Shown: positions 7,127 to 15,393 of the stretch, in pieces
How the letters are laid out: each line of letters starts with the position of its first letter
Numbering within the stretch: position 1 is the first letter of the stretch
Assembly: GCA_964568395.1 (NCBI GenBank)
Contig: CAZMPN010000007.1
Coordinates: forward strand, 22,906 to 86,905
From: UBA6016 sp964568395
GTDB lineage: Bacteria; Campylobacterota; Campylobacteria; Campylobacterales; UBA6016
Direction of reading: 5' to 3'
DNA length: 64,000 nt
Position numbers and translations under genes: made by a program
The notes under the pieces: model-generated
Databases searched by the model: none
Told to the model about the DNA's origin: nothing
What the model saw: only the letters and a program-made list of their open reading frames with translations

Positions 7127-7173
7127 GGCTACAGTTTGTCCGTAAAATTGGCGTTTGGTAGGGCTTTTGGAAG

Positions 7174-7725
7174 TTGAAAAAATACGATAAAACAATAAAA
7201 AGCATAGCATTTATACTGCTTGCATCTTTTTTCGCCTCATTTGCCTACTTTGCCTCAGTCCAGCCTAGCGGAGGCATGAACGTAGACGCAAAAATAAACC
7301 GCTCCTCGTTTAATAAATTCAATTATCCATATCTACTTGTGTATTTTGGTTACGTAGAGTGCCCAGTCATATGTCCAAAAAGATTAACGGAGGTAAAGAC
7401 GCTCTATTCAGGCTCGGCGGAGCTAAGAAATATCGGCTTCGTAATGGTCGACGTCGACGAGAACGACAATCCCGCAAAGGCCGACAAATATGCGAAGTCA
7501 TACAATCCGTCGTTTGACGGTATTTGGTTTGAAAACGCTGTTTTGCAGCCTCTTTTGAAGGATTTTGGAGCTTTTGCCGTAAAGTCTATGGGGGACAAAA
7601 AGGAAATAGAACATACGGATCTTCTCTATCTTTTGAAAAAGACGAACGACGGATATGCCGTTAAGGCCGTATTTAAAGATACGCCTACCGTCGGTACGCT
7701 TTTGAAAGCCGCCGAGGAGAACTAG
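7174..7725 (+). CDS. Sco1/SenC-like periplasmic thiol protein
   Basis: The 183-residue protein has an N-terminal membrane anchor (about residues 10–28) and a thioredoxin-like fold with the Sco copper site: CPVIC (C63, C67) in the family context YFGYVECPVIC, and the partner histidine in EHTDLLYLL (H147). Sco proteins deliver copper to the CuA site of cytochrome oxidase or act as thiol-disulfide reductases. The start is TTG. The next gene, a histidine kinase, begins one base after its stop, so the two are co-transcribed. That arrangement suggests a role in redox or copper sensing along with oxidase assembly. Confidence 0.82.
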   Translation: MKKYDKTIKSIAFILLASFFASFAYFASVQPSGGMNVDAKINRSSFNKFNYPYLLVYFGYVECPVICPKRLTEVKTLYSGSAELRNIGFVMVDVDENDNPAKADKYAKSYNPSFDGIWFENAVLQPLLKDFGAFAVKSMGDKKEIEHTDLLYLLKKTNDGYAVKAVFKDTPTVGTLLKAAEEN

Positions 7726-7726
7726 G

Positions 7727-9100
7727 GTGTATAAACTATCTCTTCTGTTTGAAAAGCTGCGCTCAAAAGAGATACTTCCGGAGCTGAACGTCGATTTTAA
7801 AAAAGCGGACCGTTTTTTCCTTCAGCTTTTTTTCCTGCATTGGATTGTCGCCGTTACCGTAAGCGCATATACGTATAGCACATATTTGCTCGGTTTCTTG
7901 GGCGGAGGGCTTATCACTAGCTTTGTCGCGTACTCGTATCTATTCTGGAAGGGCAGCGGACGCTTTAGGGTTATCGTGGCCCTCTCCTTGATGGCGTACT
8001 CGGCGCTTTATATACAGCAAAACCTCGGGCGTATCGAGTACCACTTCCATGTTTTCGTAGCCCTTTCATTCCTCGCCATCTATAAAGATTTAAAGCCTCT
8101 ATCCCTAGCTTCAGTAATCGTACTTTTCCATCATGCGATACTAAATATCGCCCAAGAGCATGGCGTCACTTTTTTCGGTATGCCGGTTATGATATTCAAC
8201 TACGGATGCGGCTGGGATATAGTATTTTTACACGGCTTTTTCGTGGCGATGGAGTGGTACATAGTAGGCTGGATAATTTTGCACAACTCGGATAGCTTCA
8301 TAAAAGAGGTAACGCTAAAGCACGAGTCTGACCGTCTGAACAGAAGGCTGGAGGAGGCCGTGGTGGCCGAGACTAAAAAACGTCTGGAGAGCGAAAAGCT
8401 TATGATGCATCAAAGCAAGCTTGCCATGATGGGAGAGATGATAGGGGCTATAGCCCACCAATGGAGGCAGCCGCTAAATTCTCTGGGCATTATGATACAG
8501 GATCTGCTGATAGCAAAAAAATACGGCGAGCTTGACGACGAATATTTGGAGAAATTCAAAAAAGATTCGATGCAGACGGTGCAGCGTATGTCCAAGACGA
8601 TAGACGATTTCCGTGATTTTTTTAAACCCGGCAAGGAGAAAAAAGAGTTTTGCATAGAGGAGTCCATAGAAAAAAGTTACGAGATATTAGCCTCGCAATT
8701 TAAAAATAAATCGATAGAGGTCGTCTTTGACACGTTGGGTCAAAAACATTTTTTTGTCGGGTACGCCAACGAGTTTGAGCAGGTGATACTGAATATACTT
8801 GCCAACTCCAAGGACGCCATACTCGCCGGCGAAAATAACGGGAACGGTCTCATAGTGATTGACGTGCGGCATAACGACAAAACGCTCTCTATAGAGATAT
8901 CCGACAACGGCGGAGGAATAGACGAAAATCTCCTGGATCGGATTTTCGAGCCGTATTTTACGACAAAAGAGCAGGGTAAGGGCACCGGAGTCGGGCTTTA
9001 TATGTCAAGGGAGATAGTGGAAAGACATCTTGGCGGCAGGCTTAGCGCATACAATAAAAACGGGGGCGCCGCATTTTTAATTGAGCTGGAGATAGGTTAG
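7727..9100 (+). CDS. Membrane sensor histidine kinase with His-rich transmembrane domain
   Basis: This 457-residue protein starts with GTG. The first ~190 residues hold about six hydrophobic segments, with membrane histidines in YHFHVF and FHHAILN that could bind haem or metal. A short coiled linker leads to the kinase: phospho-acceptor region IGAIAHQWRQPLN (His about 242), N-box ILNILANSKDA, and ATP-lid motifs DNGGGID and GKGTGVGLYMSREIVERH. No response regulator lies in the neighbourhood, so its partner is elsewhere. It sits directly behind a Sco1-like gene and 4 bases before a second kinase with the same catalytic half. The signal is unknown, and redox, oxygen or copper is my inference. 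Confidence 0.85.
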   Translation: MYKLSLLFEKLRSKEILPELNVDFKKADRFFLQLFFLHWIVAVTVSAYTYSTYLLGFLGGGLITSFVAYSYLFWKGSGRFRVIVALSLMAYSALYIQQNLGRIEYHFHVFVALSFLAIYKDLKPLSLASVIVLFHHAILNIAQEHGVTFFGMPVMIFNYGCGWDIVFLHGFFVAMEWYIVGWIILHNSDSFIKEVTLKHESDRLNRRLEEAVVAETKKRLESEKLMMHQSKLAMMGEMIGAIAHQWRQPLNSLGIMIQDLLIAKKYGELDDEYLEKFKKDSMQTVQRMSKTIDDFRDFFKPGKEKKEFCIEESIEKSYEILASQFKNKSIEVVFDTLGQKHFFVGYANEFEQVILNILANSKDAILAGENNGNGLIVIDVRHNDKTLSIEISDNGGGIDENLLDRIFEPYFTTKEQGKGTGVGLYMSREIVERHLGGRLSAYNKNGGAAFLIELEIG

Positions 9101-9104
9101 TTTT

Positions 9105-10577
9105 ATGTCGGCGAGGGTGAAGGAGCGGACAAAAATAGCGTTGGCGCTGCTTATTTTTATTCTGGGCATCTTGCTCACGTCGTGGTACAGCTATGCGCAG
9201 GAAAAGGCGAAAATCAACAAAGAGATAGACAACAAGCTGCTATGTGTCGCAAAGTCCGTACCTTTGGTGCTGGATGAAGGATTCCACTCCGGGGCGCTGA
9301 AGAAGGAGAGCGTCGATAGCGCGCAAGATATGCAGAACATACAAAAACTGACCAGATATGCGGAGTCGGTCGGCGTAAAATACGTCTATACCGCCATACT
9401 AAAAGACGGAGTCTTGAGATTTACGTCCAGTAGCGCGACAAAAGAGGAGCTCGCTACGGGCCGCAATCTGACTAGATATTTTGACAAATACGACGATGCG
9501 GATTCTAGGCTTTTCGATGCTTTTCGCGAAAGAGAGATATTTTTTGCGTCATACCAGGATAAATGGGGCTCGTTCAGGAGCGTCTTCGTACCTTTCGTCT
9601 CTCCGTCAGGGGATATGTACGTCGTCGGCGCAGATATTGAGATAGGTTTTATAGACGCCCTGCTGCGAAAGAGCGCGATAAAATGGTTTGCCGAGGCGTT
9701 TGTCGTGTTTTCATGTTCGGCTCCGCTCGTCTTTATCTATCAGGCGGCGTTAAGGCGTAGAAATAGGCGTCTTGCGCAACAGGTAGAAGCCGCTACGAAA
9801 GAGCTAAGAGAGCTCAACGCCTCCCTTGAGCAAAAGGTTTTGGAGGAGACGGAAAGAAATAGCAAGCAAGAGAGGATAATATCCGAACAGCTTAAAATGG
9901 CGCAAATGGGCGATATGATGCGTTCTATAGCGCACCACTGGCGACAGCCGCTGACGGCTCTGGGGCTTTTCGTGCAGGATGTGGCTATCACGCACGAGAG
10001 CGGAGAGCTTGACGATAAATACATAGACGGGTTCAAGACAAAGTCGATGGAGATAATCCATTCGATGTCAAAAACGATTGACGATTTTAGGGATTTTTTT
10101 AAATCGAGCTACGGAAAAGAAGAGTTTTTTGTCGAGAACGCCGTTTATGAGAGTTTGGAGCTATTGACGCCACAGTTCCAGGATATAGGCATCGAGACGA
10201 TAGTCGGTTTCGAAGCCCAAAAGCATGCCGTAACCGGCTATAAAAACGAACTAAAGCAGGTATTGTTAAGCCTGCTTTCAAACGCAAAAGACGCCGTTGT
10301 GGCAGGCGGCGGCGAAAAGCGTTTTGTAAGGGTGCATGTGTCGCAAAGGGGCGAACTTATAGATATAGAGATAGAAGATTCCGGCGGCGGCATACCGGCC
10401 GAAGTTATCGGTAGGATATTTGAGCCGTATTTCACGACAAAAGAGCAAGGCAAAGGCGCCGGACTCGGACTTTATATGGCGAAAGAGATAGTGGAGAGGC
10501 ACCTTGGCGGAAGTATCGGAGCCGACAATATAGACGGCGGCGCCAGGTTTACGGTCACTATCCCAAAAGAGATTTGA
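9105..10577 (+). CDS. Sensor histidine kinase with periplasmic domain (paralogue of upstream kinase)
   Basis: The 490-residue protein has a transmembrane helix near 10–30, a periplasmic region of roughly 165 residues with a PAS/Cache-like pattern (YVYTAILKDGVLRFTSSS, then GSFRSVFVPFVSPSGDMYVV), a second helix near 195–215, a coiled coil, and a kinase core. The H-box is SIAHHWRQPLTALG (His about 275), with N-box LSLLSNAKDAV and ATP motifs DSGGGIP and GKGAGLGLYMAKEIVERH. The kinase half strongly resembles that of the previous gene, so the pair arose by duplication with a new sensor. Both end without a receiver domain. Confidence 0.85.
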   Translation: MSARVKERTKIALALLIFILGILLTSWYSYAQEKAKINKEIDNKLLCVAKSVPLVLDEGFHSGALKKESVDSAQDMQNIQKLTRYAESVGVKYVYTAILKDGVLRFTSSSATKEELATGRNLTRYFDKYDDADSRLFDAFREREIFFASYQDKWGSFRSVFVPFVSPSGDMYVVGADIEIGFIDALLRKSAIKWFAEAFVVFSCSAPLVFIYQAALRRRNRRLAQQVEAATKELRELNASLEQKVLEETERNSKQERIISEQLKMAQMGDMMRSIAHHWRQPLTALGLFVQDVAITHESGELDDKYIDGFKTKSMEIIHSMSKTIDDFRDFFKSSYGKEEFFVENAVYESLELLTPQFQDIGIETIVGFEAQKHAVTGYKNELKQVLLSLLSNAKDAVVAGGGEKRFVRVHVSQRGELIDIEIEDSGGGIPAEVIGRIFEPYFTTKEQGKGAGLGLYMAKEIVERHLGGSIGADNIDGGARFTVTIPKEI

Positions 10578-10593
10578 AATAGCTTCCCTTTGT

Positions 10594-10599
10594 TATAAT
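10594..10599 (+). promoter_or_regulatory. -10 box TATAAT for the outer-membrane gene at 10631
   Basis: A perfect TATAAT lies in the 53-base gap after the kinase stop codon, about 30 bases upstream of the next start. It would allow the porin-like gene and the genes behind it to be transcribed independently of the kinases. Confidence 0.5.
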
Positions 10600-10630
10600 A
10601 AACAATAATCTAAATAATCGGGAAACATAG

Positions 10631-11608
10631 TTGAAAAAACATCTACTGTTCGCATCGGTTTTATGTCCGCTACTCTATGGTTACGAACCCGGAAACGGCC
10701 TCGAGCTGGCCGACTCTTTGAAAATAGGCGGTTATGTCGCCCTAAAGTATGAAAACGGCAAAAACGTCAATAAAGCGATAGTGGACGATATCGCCGTAAT
10801 GGCGTACGGCAATCTTGGGAGCCGCACAAGATATCTTGTAGAGCTTGAAAACGTCGGAAGATACGAAAAAGATTTTAAAGCCGAAAACGAAGACGAATCC
10901 GGTGCCTTTAGGGTTGAGCGCGCCGTAATAGACCATAGTTTTTCTTCATATCTAAGCCTGTCTGCGGGGAAAATGATAACTCCAGTAGGATACTGGAACC
11001 AAACCCCGATAAACGTCCTAAGGGATACTACCTCGTCTCCTATGGTGGCGACGAATATATTTCCGAAACTGATAACCGGGGCGCAGCTATACGGCGAAGT
11101 TTACGGCATTGATGACGCCGAGTATAGCGTCGCGGCGCAAAACTCCAGAGATATAGACGAAAAGTACAACAACTTTAGGGTGGATAAGTTCCTTGGAGCC
11201 GGCGCAAAGTACCAGCTGGGTGACAACAGCGAAATAAAAGCCTTTGTCGGCAGCTTTAACGAAAGGGGAGGGGTCAGCAAAAGGAGCTTTGCCCATCTTG
11301 CGTACAAATACCAAAAAGGCGAGTGGCAGATACTCTCCGAGGCTGCGTATTCCGGTATAGAGACGAGTTCCAAAAACACGACCGCGGGCGGCGGGTTTTT
11401 GCAGACTAGATACAGGATAAACGATAAACACTATGCAATCGGAAGATACGAGTATTATTTCGACGCGCATGAAAACGAGAGGGAGCACCTCGGGATCATA
11501 GGCTACAACTATAGACCGATATACCCGGTTTCTTTCAAGGCCGAATACCAATTCTCATCGACTCCAGATAAGAGCAGACTTTTATGCTCTATCTCGGCGT
11601 TGTTTTAG
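10631..11608 (+). CDS. Outer-membrane beta-barrel (porin-like) protein
   Basis: The 325-residue protein starts with TTG and has a signal peptide (MKKHLLFASVLCPLLYG). The rest shows alternating hydrophobic and polar residues, many Tyr and Gly, regularly spaced short strands and a strand-like C-terminus ending in aromatic Phe, as in outer-membrane barrels. Segments such as RYLVELENVGRYEKDF and GQLYGEVYG-like turns resemble the phosphate/pyrophosphate-selective porin group, but I cannot assign a substrate. It is followed 8 bases later by a periplasmic-binding-protein-like gene, which suggests uptake or sensing of the same ligand. Confidence 0.7.
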   Translation: MKKHLLFASVLCPLLYGYEPGNGLELADSLKIGGYVALKYENGKNVNKAIVDDIAVMAYGNLGSRTRYLVELENVGRYEKDFKAENEDESGAFRVERAVIDHSFSSYLSLSAGKMITPVGYWNQTPINVLRDTTSSPMVATNIFPKLITGAQLYGEVYGIDDAEYSVAAQNSRDIDEKYNNFRVDKFLGAGAKYQLGDNSEIKAFVGSFNERGGVSKRSFAHLAYKYQKGEWQILSEAAYSGIETSSKNTTAGGGFLQTRYRINDKHYAIGRYEYYFDAHENEREHLGIIGYNYRPIYPVSFKAEYQFSSTPDKSRLLCSISALF

Positions 11609-11616
11609 GATTTCCC

Positions 11617-12018
11617 ATGAAAGCGTTGATTATTTGCGTTTTTATGGCGGCGGGTTGCGTCGCCGGGGAGTGGGCGGTCGTGGCGTCAGGCTCGTTTAAG
11701 CAAAACTCCCTTAGCCAAAAGCAGATCAGGGAGATATTTCTTAAAAAGAGAGCCTTCGTGGATAACCAAGAGGTATTCCCGGTAAACTTGAGCGCCAGCG
11801 AGAAGGGAAGGATAGGGTTCGAAGAGAAGATTCTCGGGATGGATAGGAACGAAATCTCTAGCTACTGGGTCTCGCAGCACTATCAAGGCATCACCCCTCC
11901 GGTAACCCAAAAAAGCCAGGCCGGCGTCAAGGCGTTCGTCAAAAGCGTCAAAGGCGCGATAGGATATATCGAAAAATCGCACGTAGAGCCAGATATGAAG
12001 GTGCTTTATGAGTTTTAG
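11617..12018 (+). CDS. Small periplasmic phosphate-binding-protein-like (PBP) domain
   Basis: I choose the ATG at 11617, which has an AGGA ribosome site and opens a signal peptide (MKALIICVFMAAGCVAGEW). An upstream start at 11584 would overlap the porin gene. The 133-residue product contains the segments SLSQKQIREIFLKK, FPVNLSASEKGRIGFEEKIL and VKGAIGYIEKSHV, typical of the small PstS-like domains that often accompany signalling proteins. It overlaps the cyclase gene downstream by 11 bases. I infer that it presents a ligand, perhaps an anion, to the periplasmic part of that cyclase. Confidence 0.7.
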   Translation: MKALIICVFMAAGCVAGEWAVVASGSFKQNSLSQKQIREIFLKKRAFVDNQEVFPVNLSASEKGRIGFEEKILGMDRNEISSYWVSQHYQGITPPVTQKSQAGVKAFVKSVKGAIGYIEKSHVEPDMKVLYEF

Positions 12019-13708
12019 GCTAAAAACCGTTCTTTTGGTTTTAGCCGCCAGCACCATACCTTTCATGCTTATCTCTTTCGTGTTTATATATCAGCTTACA
12101 TCGGATTCGAAGATGTTTGTGCAGACGGAGCTCAAAAAGAGGACGGAGCAGGCCGCCAATATGATAGAGCATGAGGTCAGGCTTATACAAAACGACCTAA
12201 ACACGACGGCGGATACGGATGTAATGGCCGATATTCTGACGCTGGACCTCGATAGGAGAATTTTCGAGGTGCTGCAAAAGAAAAAAGAGGCGTTCTCTAT
12301 TATCGGGGACTATTATGTGCTGGATGCAAACGGCAGCGTAGTCGCCTCGACGAACCAGGATGTAAGGCAGGGGCAAAAACCGCAAACGGAAGGCATGTTC
12401 GTCAGGGCGGTCAGTTCGCAGTTTGGCGGGAAAATAGGCTTTGTATGCCTTGATTACAGTCTAAAAAATCTAGATAAATTCATCTACTCCAACGCACTCC
12501 AAAAAACAACTATAGTGCCGGTCTCCAAGCTAGGCAAAGATATAGACGGAAAGTTTAAGGTGGCCACAAGGATACCATCGTTGCCTCAATACGCCGTTGT
12601 CGGAGAGATAGGCAGGGATACGGCCATGGAGAAGGCAAAAGAGGCTCTATTGCTGTATCTGCTTGGCGGTTTCGTTCTTGTCGCGGGATTTGCCTATATC
12701 TTCGCCTCCAAGATAGCGCGGCCGATATTGGCTCTCAGCGAAAAGGTGGCCGAAATCGCGAATACGAAAGAGTATTCGAAAAGGCTTCCGATGGAGTCCA
12801 ACGACGAGCTATCGAAAGTTTCGTCCGCCTTTAACAACCTTCTGGGCGGTATAGAGGAGGCTCTCCAAAGCAAACTTAGGCTTGCGGAGGAGCAAAGCAA
12901 AAGCGAAACGCTAAAATTGATGGCGCAGAGGCTCTCCAAATATATCTCTCCACAGCTTGTGGAGTCCATATTCAGCGGCGAACAAGAGGTGGGGCTGGAG
13001 TCAAAAAGAAAGAAGCTGACGATTTTTTTCTCGGATATAGCGGATTTTACGTCTACGACGGACAGTATGGAGGCCGAAGAGCTGTCGGCTCTTTTAAACC
13101 ACTACCTAAACGAAATGAGCCAAATAGCGCTTCTTTACGGAGCCACCATAGATAAATTTATCGGCGACGCCATAATGCTTTTTTTCGGGGATCCAAAAAG
13201 CATGGGCGACAAAGAAGATGCGCTCTCTTGCGTCAAAATGTCCCTGCGGATGAAGGAGCGGCTCGATGAGCTGACCGAATATTGGCAGGATAGAGGAATA
13301 GCTAGGCCTTTTAAGGTCCGGTTCGGGATACATACCGGATATTGCACCGTGGGCAATTTCGGCAACGAAGAGAGAATGGAGTATACGATAATAGGGGGCG
13401 CCGTCAACCTTGCGAACAGGATAGAAGCTAGCGCCAAACCAAATCAGATACTCCTATCGGAAGAAACTTATCTGCTCGTAAAAGACGAGATAGAGTGCGC
13501 TTTTGTCGGGACGATAAACGTCAAGGGTATAGCCCACCCTGTAAATATTTATGAGGCCCTGAGTATCGCGGACGGCGTAAAGAGCCAGTTTTTGGCGTCA
13601 GCGGACGGTATCGGCGTAAAGATGGATTTCTCAAAAATAAAAGACTTGGACGAGGCCGCCAAGATACTAGAGGATGCGCTAGGCAGCCTCAAAAAGCATA
13701 AAGGCTAG
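12008..13708 (+). CDS. Membrane class III adenylate/guanylate cyclase
   Basis: The 566-residue protein has an N-terminal transmembrane helix (about 8–28), a periplasmic sensor of roughly 170 residues, a second helix (about 215–235), a HAMP linker with ARPILALSEKV, and a catalytic domain from about 310. The two metal aspartates lie in TIFFSDIADFT and DKFIGDAIMLFFG, and the purine- and transition-state-contacting region is GGAVNLANRIEA. The Lys of TIDKFIGD favours ATP as substrate, so it is likely to make cAMP. The gene overlaps the PBP-like gene by 11 bases, so sensor input and cyclase output are co-produced. Confidence 0.87.
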   Translation: MSFRLKTVLLVLAASTIPFMLISFVFIYQLTSDSKMFVQTELKKRTEQAANMIEHEVRLIQNDLNTTADTDVMADILTLDLDRRIFEVLQKKKEAFSIIGDYYVLDANGSVVASTNQDVRQGQKPQTEGMFVRAVSSQFGGKIGFVCLDYSLKNLDKFIYSNALQKTTIVPVSKLGKDIDGKFKVATRIPSLPQYAVVGEIGRDTAMEKAKEALLLYLLGGFVLVAGFAYIFASKIARPILALSEKVAEIANTKEYSKRLPMESNDELSKVSSAFNNLLGGIEEALQSKLRLAEEQSKSETLKLMAQRLSKYISPQLVESIFSGEQEVGLESKRKKLTIFFSDIADFTSTTDSMEAEELSALLNHYLNEMSQIALLYGATIDKFIGDAIMLFFGDPKSMGDKEDALSCVKMSLRMKERLDELTEYWQDRGIARPFKVRFGIHTGYCTVGNFGNEERMEYTIIGGAVNLANRIEASAKPNQILLSEETYLLVKDEIECAFVGTINVKGIAHPVNIYEALSIADGVKSQFLASADGIGVKMDFSKIKDLDEAAKILEDALGSLKKHKG

Positions 13709-13710
13709 GC

Positions 13711-14433
13711 TTGGTTTTAGTTTCCGAAATTTTTTACTCCATCCAAGGGGAGGGCAGGTATGCGGGGAGACCTAGCGTGTTCATACGGCTTGGCGGATGC
13801 AACCTTAGGTGCGAAGGGTTTGGCGGCAGATGCGACAGTTTTTATGCCGTAGACGGCGAATATAAAGAGTCGTGGAAAAAGCTTGACTCATCCTCTCTGA
13901 TAGCGGCCTATAAAGATATCGCTCCGTTTTTGGGCGTGGATACGGTGATTACGGGCGGAGAGCCGACGCTTTGGTTTAAAGATCCGGATTTTATGGAGTT
14001 TGCGTCGTTTTTAACGGCGAGCGGCTCGTTGGTGACCGTAGAGACGAATGCGACAAAAAGCATAGATTTCGGCTTCGCTCCTTATAGGGAGTTTGTGTAC
14101 GCCCTCTCGGTAAAGCTTTCAAATAGCGGCGAAAAGTTTGAAGATAGAATAAACGGCGACGCCATACGTTCTTATATCCAAAATTCAAACCACTTCTTCA
14201 AATTCGTGCTTGATCGCGTTTTTACGGAGTTGGGCGGGGCGAAAGCCGAGATAGACGAGATAAGAAAAGAGTTTACGCCCGCAAGGCAAAATATATACTG
14301 TATGCCGCTGGGCGCCTCAAAAGAGGAGCTGCTTGTAAACGCGAAAAGCGTATTCGAATTTTGCGCCAAAGAGGGGTATTGTTATTCAGACCGCCTGCAT
14401 ATCAGGATATACGATAAAAAAAGAGGGGTTTAG
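13711..14433 (+). CDS. queE: 7-carboxy-7-deazaguanine synthase QueE
   Basis: The 240-residue radical-SAM protein starts with TTG three bases after the cyclase stop. It has the QueE opening EIFYSIQGEGRYAGRPSVFI, the cysteine cluster GCNLRCEGFGGRCDSFYAV, and TGGEPTLW. The cysteine spacing here is C-x3-C-x6-C. The middle insertion is shorter than I recall for Campylobacter QueE but of the same style. The enzyme converts 6-carboxy-tetrahydropterin to 7-carboxy-7-deazaguanine in the queuosine pathway. No other queuosine gene is adjacent. Its 3' end overlaps the convergent nitroreductase gene by 4 bases. Confidence 0.85.
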   Translation: MVLVSEIFYSIQGEGRYAGRPSVFIRLGGCNLRCEGFGGRCDSFYAVDGEYKESWKKLDSSSLIAAYKDIAPFLGVDTVITGGEPTLWFKDPDFMEFASFLTASGSLVTVETNATKSIDFGFAPYREFVYALSVKLSNSGEKFEDRINGDAIRSYIQNSNHFFKFVLDRVFTELGGAKAEIDEIRKEFTPARQNIYCMPLGASKEELLVNAKSVFEFCAKEGYCYSDRLHIRIYDKKRGV

Positions 14434-14951
14434 ACGAATTTTAAAATATCGTCTATGCTTTTTCTGGGCGTAAACTCCTTGGCTTTTTCCGCCTTCCCAA
14501 CGGCTACCACCGTGAGCGGTTCATAATCGCCCGTGCCGAAAACATCTTTTGCCCTCTGCCTGTCAAACCCAGCCATCGCATGCAGCCTATACCCTCTTTT
14601 GGCGGCTTCAAGCTGCATAAACCCCCATGCGCATCCGCAGTCAAACTGGGCCCAGTCGTTTGGCTTTTCCGGCTTGTCTCTTTTTGCGTCAAATACCGGT
14701 TTGTAGGCTATCAATATAAACGTATCAAGTTTGTCGCACCACGATACGTTCCCTTCCGACAAAACGTCTAAAAACTTCTGTTTCCCGGAGGTAAAAAACA
14801 GCCACGGCTGCAAATTGTAACAAGAGGGCGCCGTCCCCGCCGCTTCCATTATCGCCAGCAAATCCTCTTTTGCCACTTCGGTCCCCGTAAACTCTCTCGG
14901 AGAATACCTATCCTTGAAAAAATCGTCTATGTCGTATCTAGTCTCCCTCAT
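14430..14951 (-). CDS. Nitroreductase-family flavoprotein
   Basis: The 173-residue protein carries the N-terminal FMN-binding signature RYSPREFTGTEV and AAGTAPSCYNLQPW, and the C-terminal LTVVAVGKAEKA, typical of the nitroreductase fold. It is at the short end of the family. These enzymes reduce nitro-compounds, quinones or flavins with NAD(P)H; the physiological substrate is not evident. It is followed upstream on the same strand, with a 6-base gap, by a cytochrome c gene, so the two may be one transcript. Confidence 0.8.
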   Translation of the reverse strand: MRETRYDIDDFFKDRYSPREFTGTEVAKEDLLAIMEAAGTAPSCYNLQPWLFFTSGKQKFLDVLSEGNVSWCDKLDTFILIAYKPVFDAKRDKPEKPNDWAQFDCGCAWGFMQLEAAKRGYRLHAMAGFDRQRAKDVFGTGDYEPLTVVAVGKAEKAKEFTPRKSIDDILKFV

Positions 14952-14957
14952 ATTTGC

Positions 14958-15290
14958 CTACCCGCAGTTTATCCCGTCGCACGAACGTACCGCGCCGCTA
15001 TCGGATGCGTTTACTTTTAGGAAGTTTATCATCCTTGCGGCGTCCTTGTTGAACCTGGGTTGATTCATCGTCTTCATCGCTTCGGCGTCGTTTTTGTGAA
15101 GCTCTTTTAGTTTTGCGGCGTTATTCGCGAACAGCTCAATCCACTCCGCCTCGCTCTTCATCGCGGCCCCCTTGTACGCCGCGCCGTGGCATATCTTGCA
15201 GTGCATCTTGTACGCCTCTATGTTCTTGACGTCTCCTGCGCAAAAAGAGACGCTCAAGCAAAAAAACAAAAGTAATGCTATCCTTGTCAT
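14958..15290 (-). CDS. Small periplasmic c-type cytochrome
   Basis: The 110-residue protein has a signal peptide ending near ...SVSFCAG and one haem-binding site CKICH near residues 31–35. A distal methionine could be that of KTMNQPRF. It is a monohaem class I-like cytochrome, though the spacing after the haem site is unusual and the C-terminus carries two extra cysteines (SCDGINCG). It is divergent from the TonB-dependent receptor at 15394. Role in electron transfer is inferred from the haem motif only. Confidence 0.75.
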   Translation of the reverse strand: MTRIALLLFFCLSVSFCAGDVKNIEAYKMHCKICHGAAYKGAAMKSEAEWIELFANNAAKLKELHKNDAEAMKTMNQPRFNKDAARMINFLKVNASDSGAVRSCDGINCG

Positions 15291-15393
15291 AAAAATGCCC
15301 TTTTTTGCATATAGAATACTATTATTTTATCTAATATTTTAGTTTGTTGGTGTAAATTAAAAATTACATTTGTAAAAATATTTTGGAGCGTTT

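Noticed and set aside
15300..15393. A Fur box upstream of the TonB-dependent receptor.
   Set aside because: The AT-rich stretch does not contain a convincing 19-base dyad by eye.
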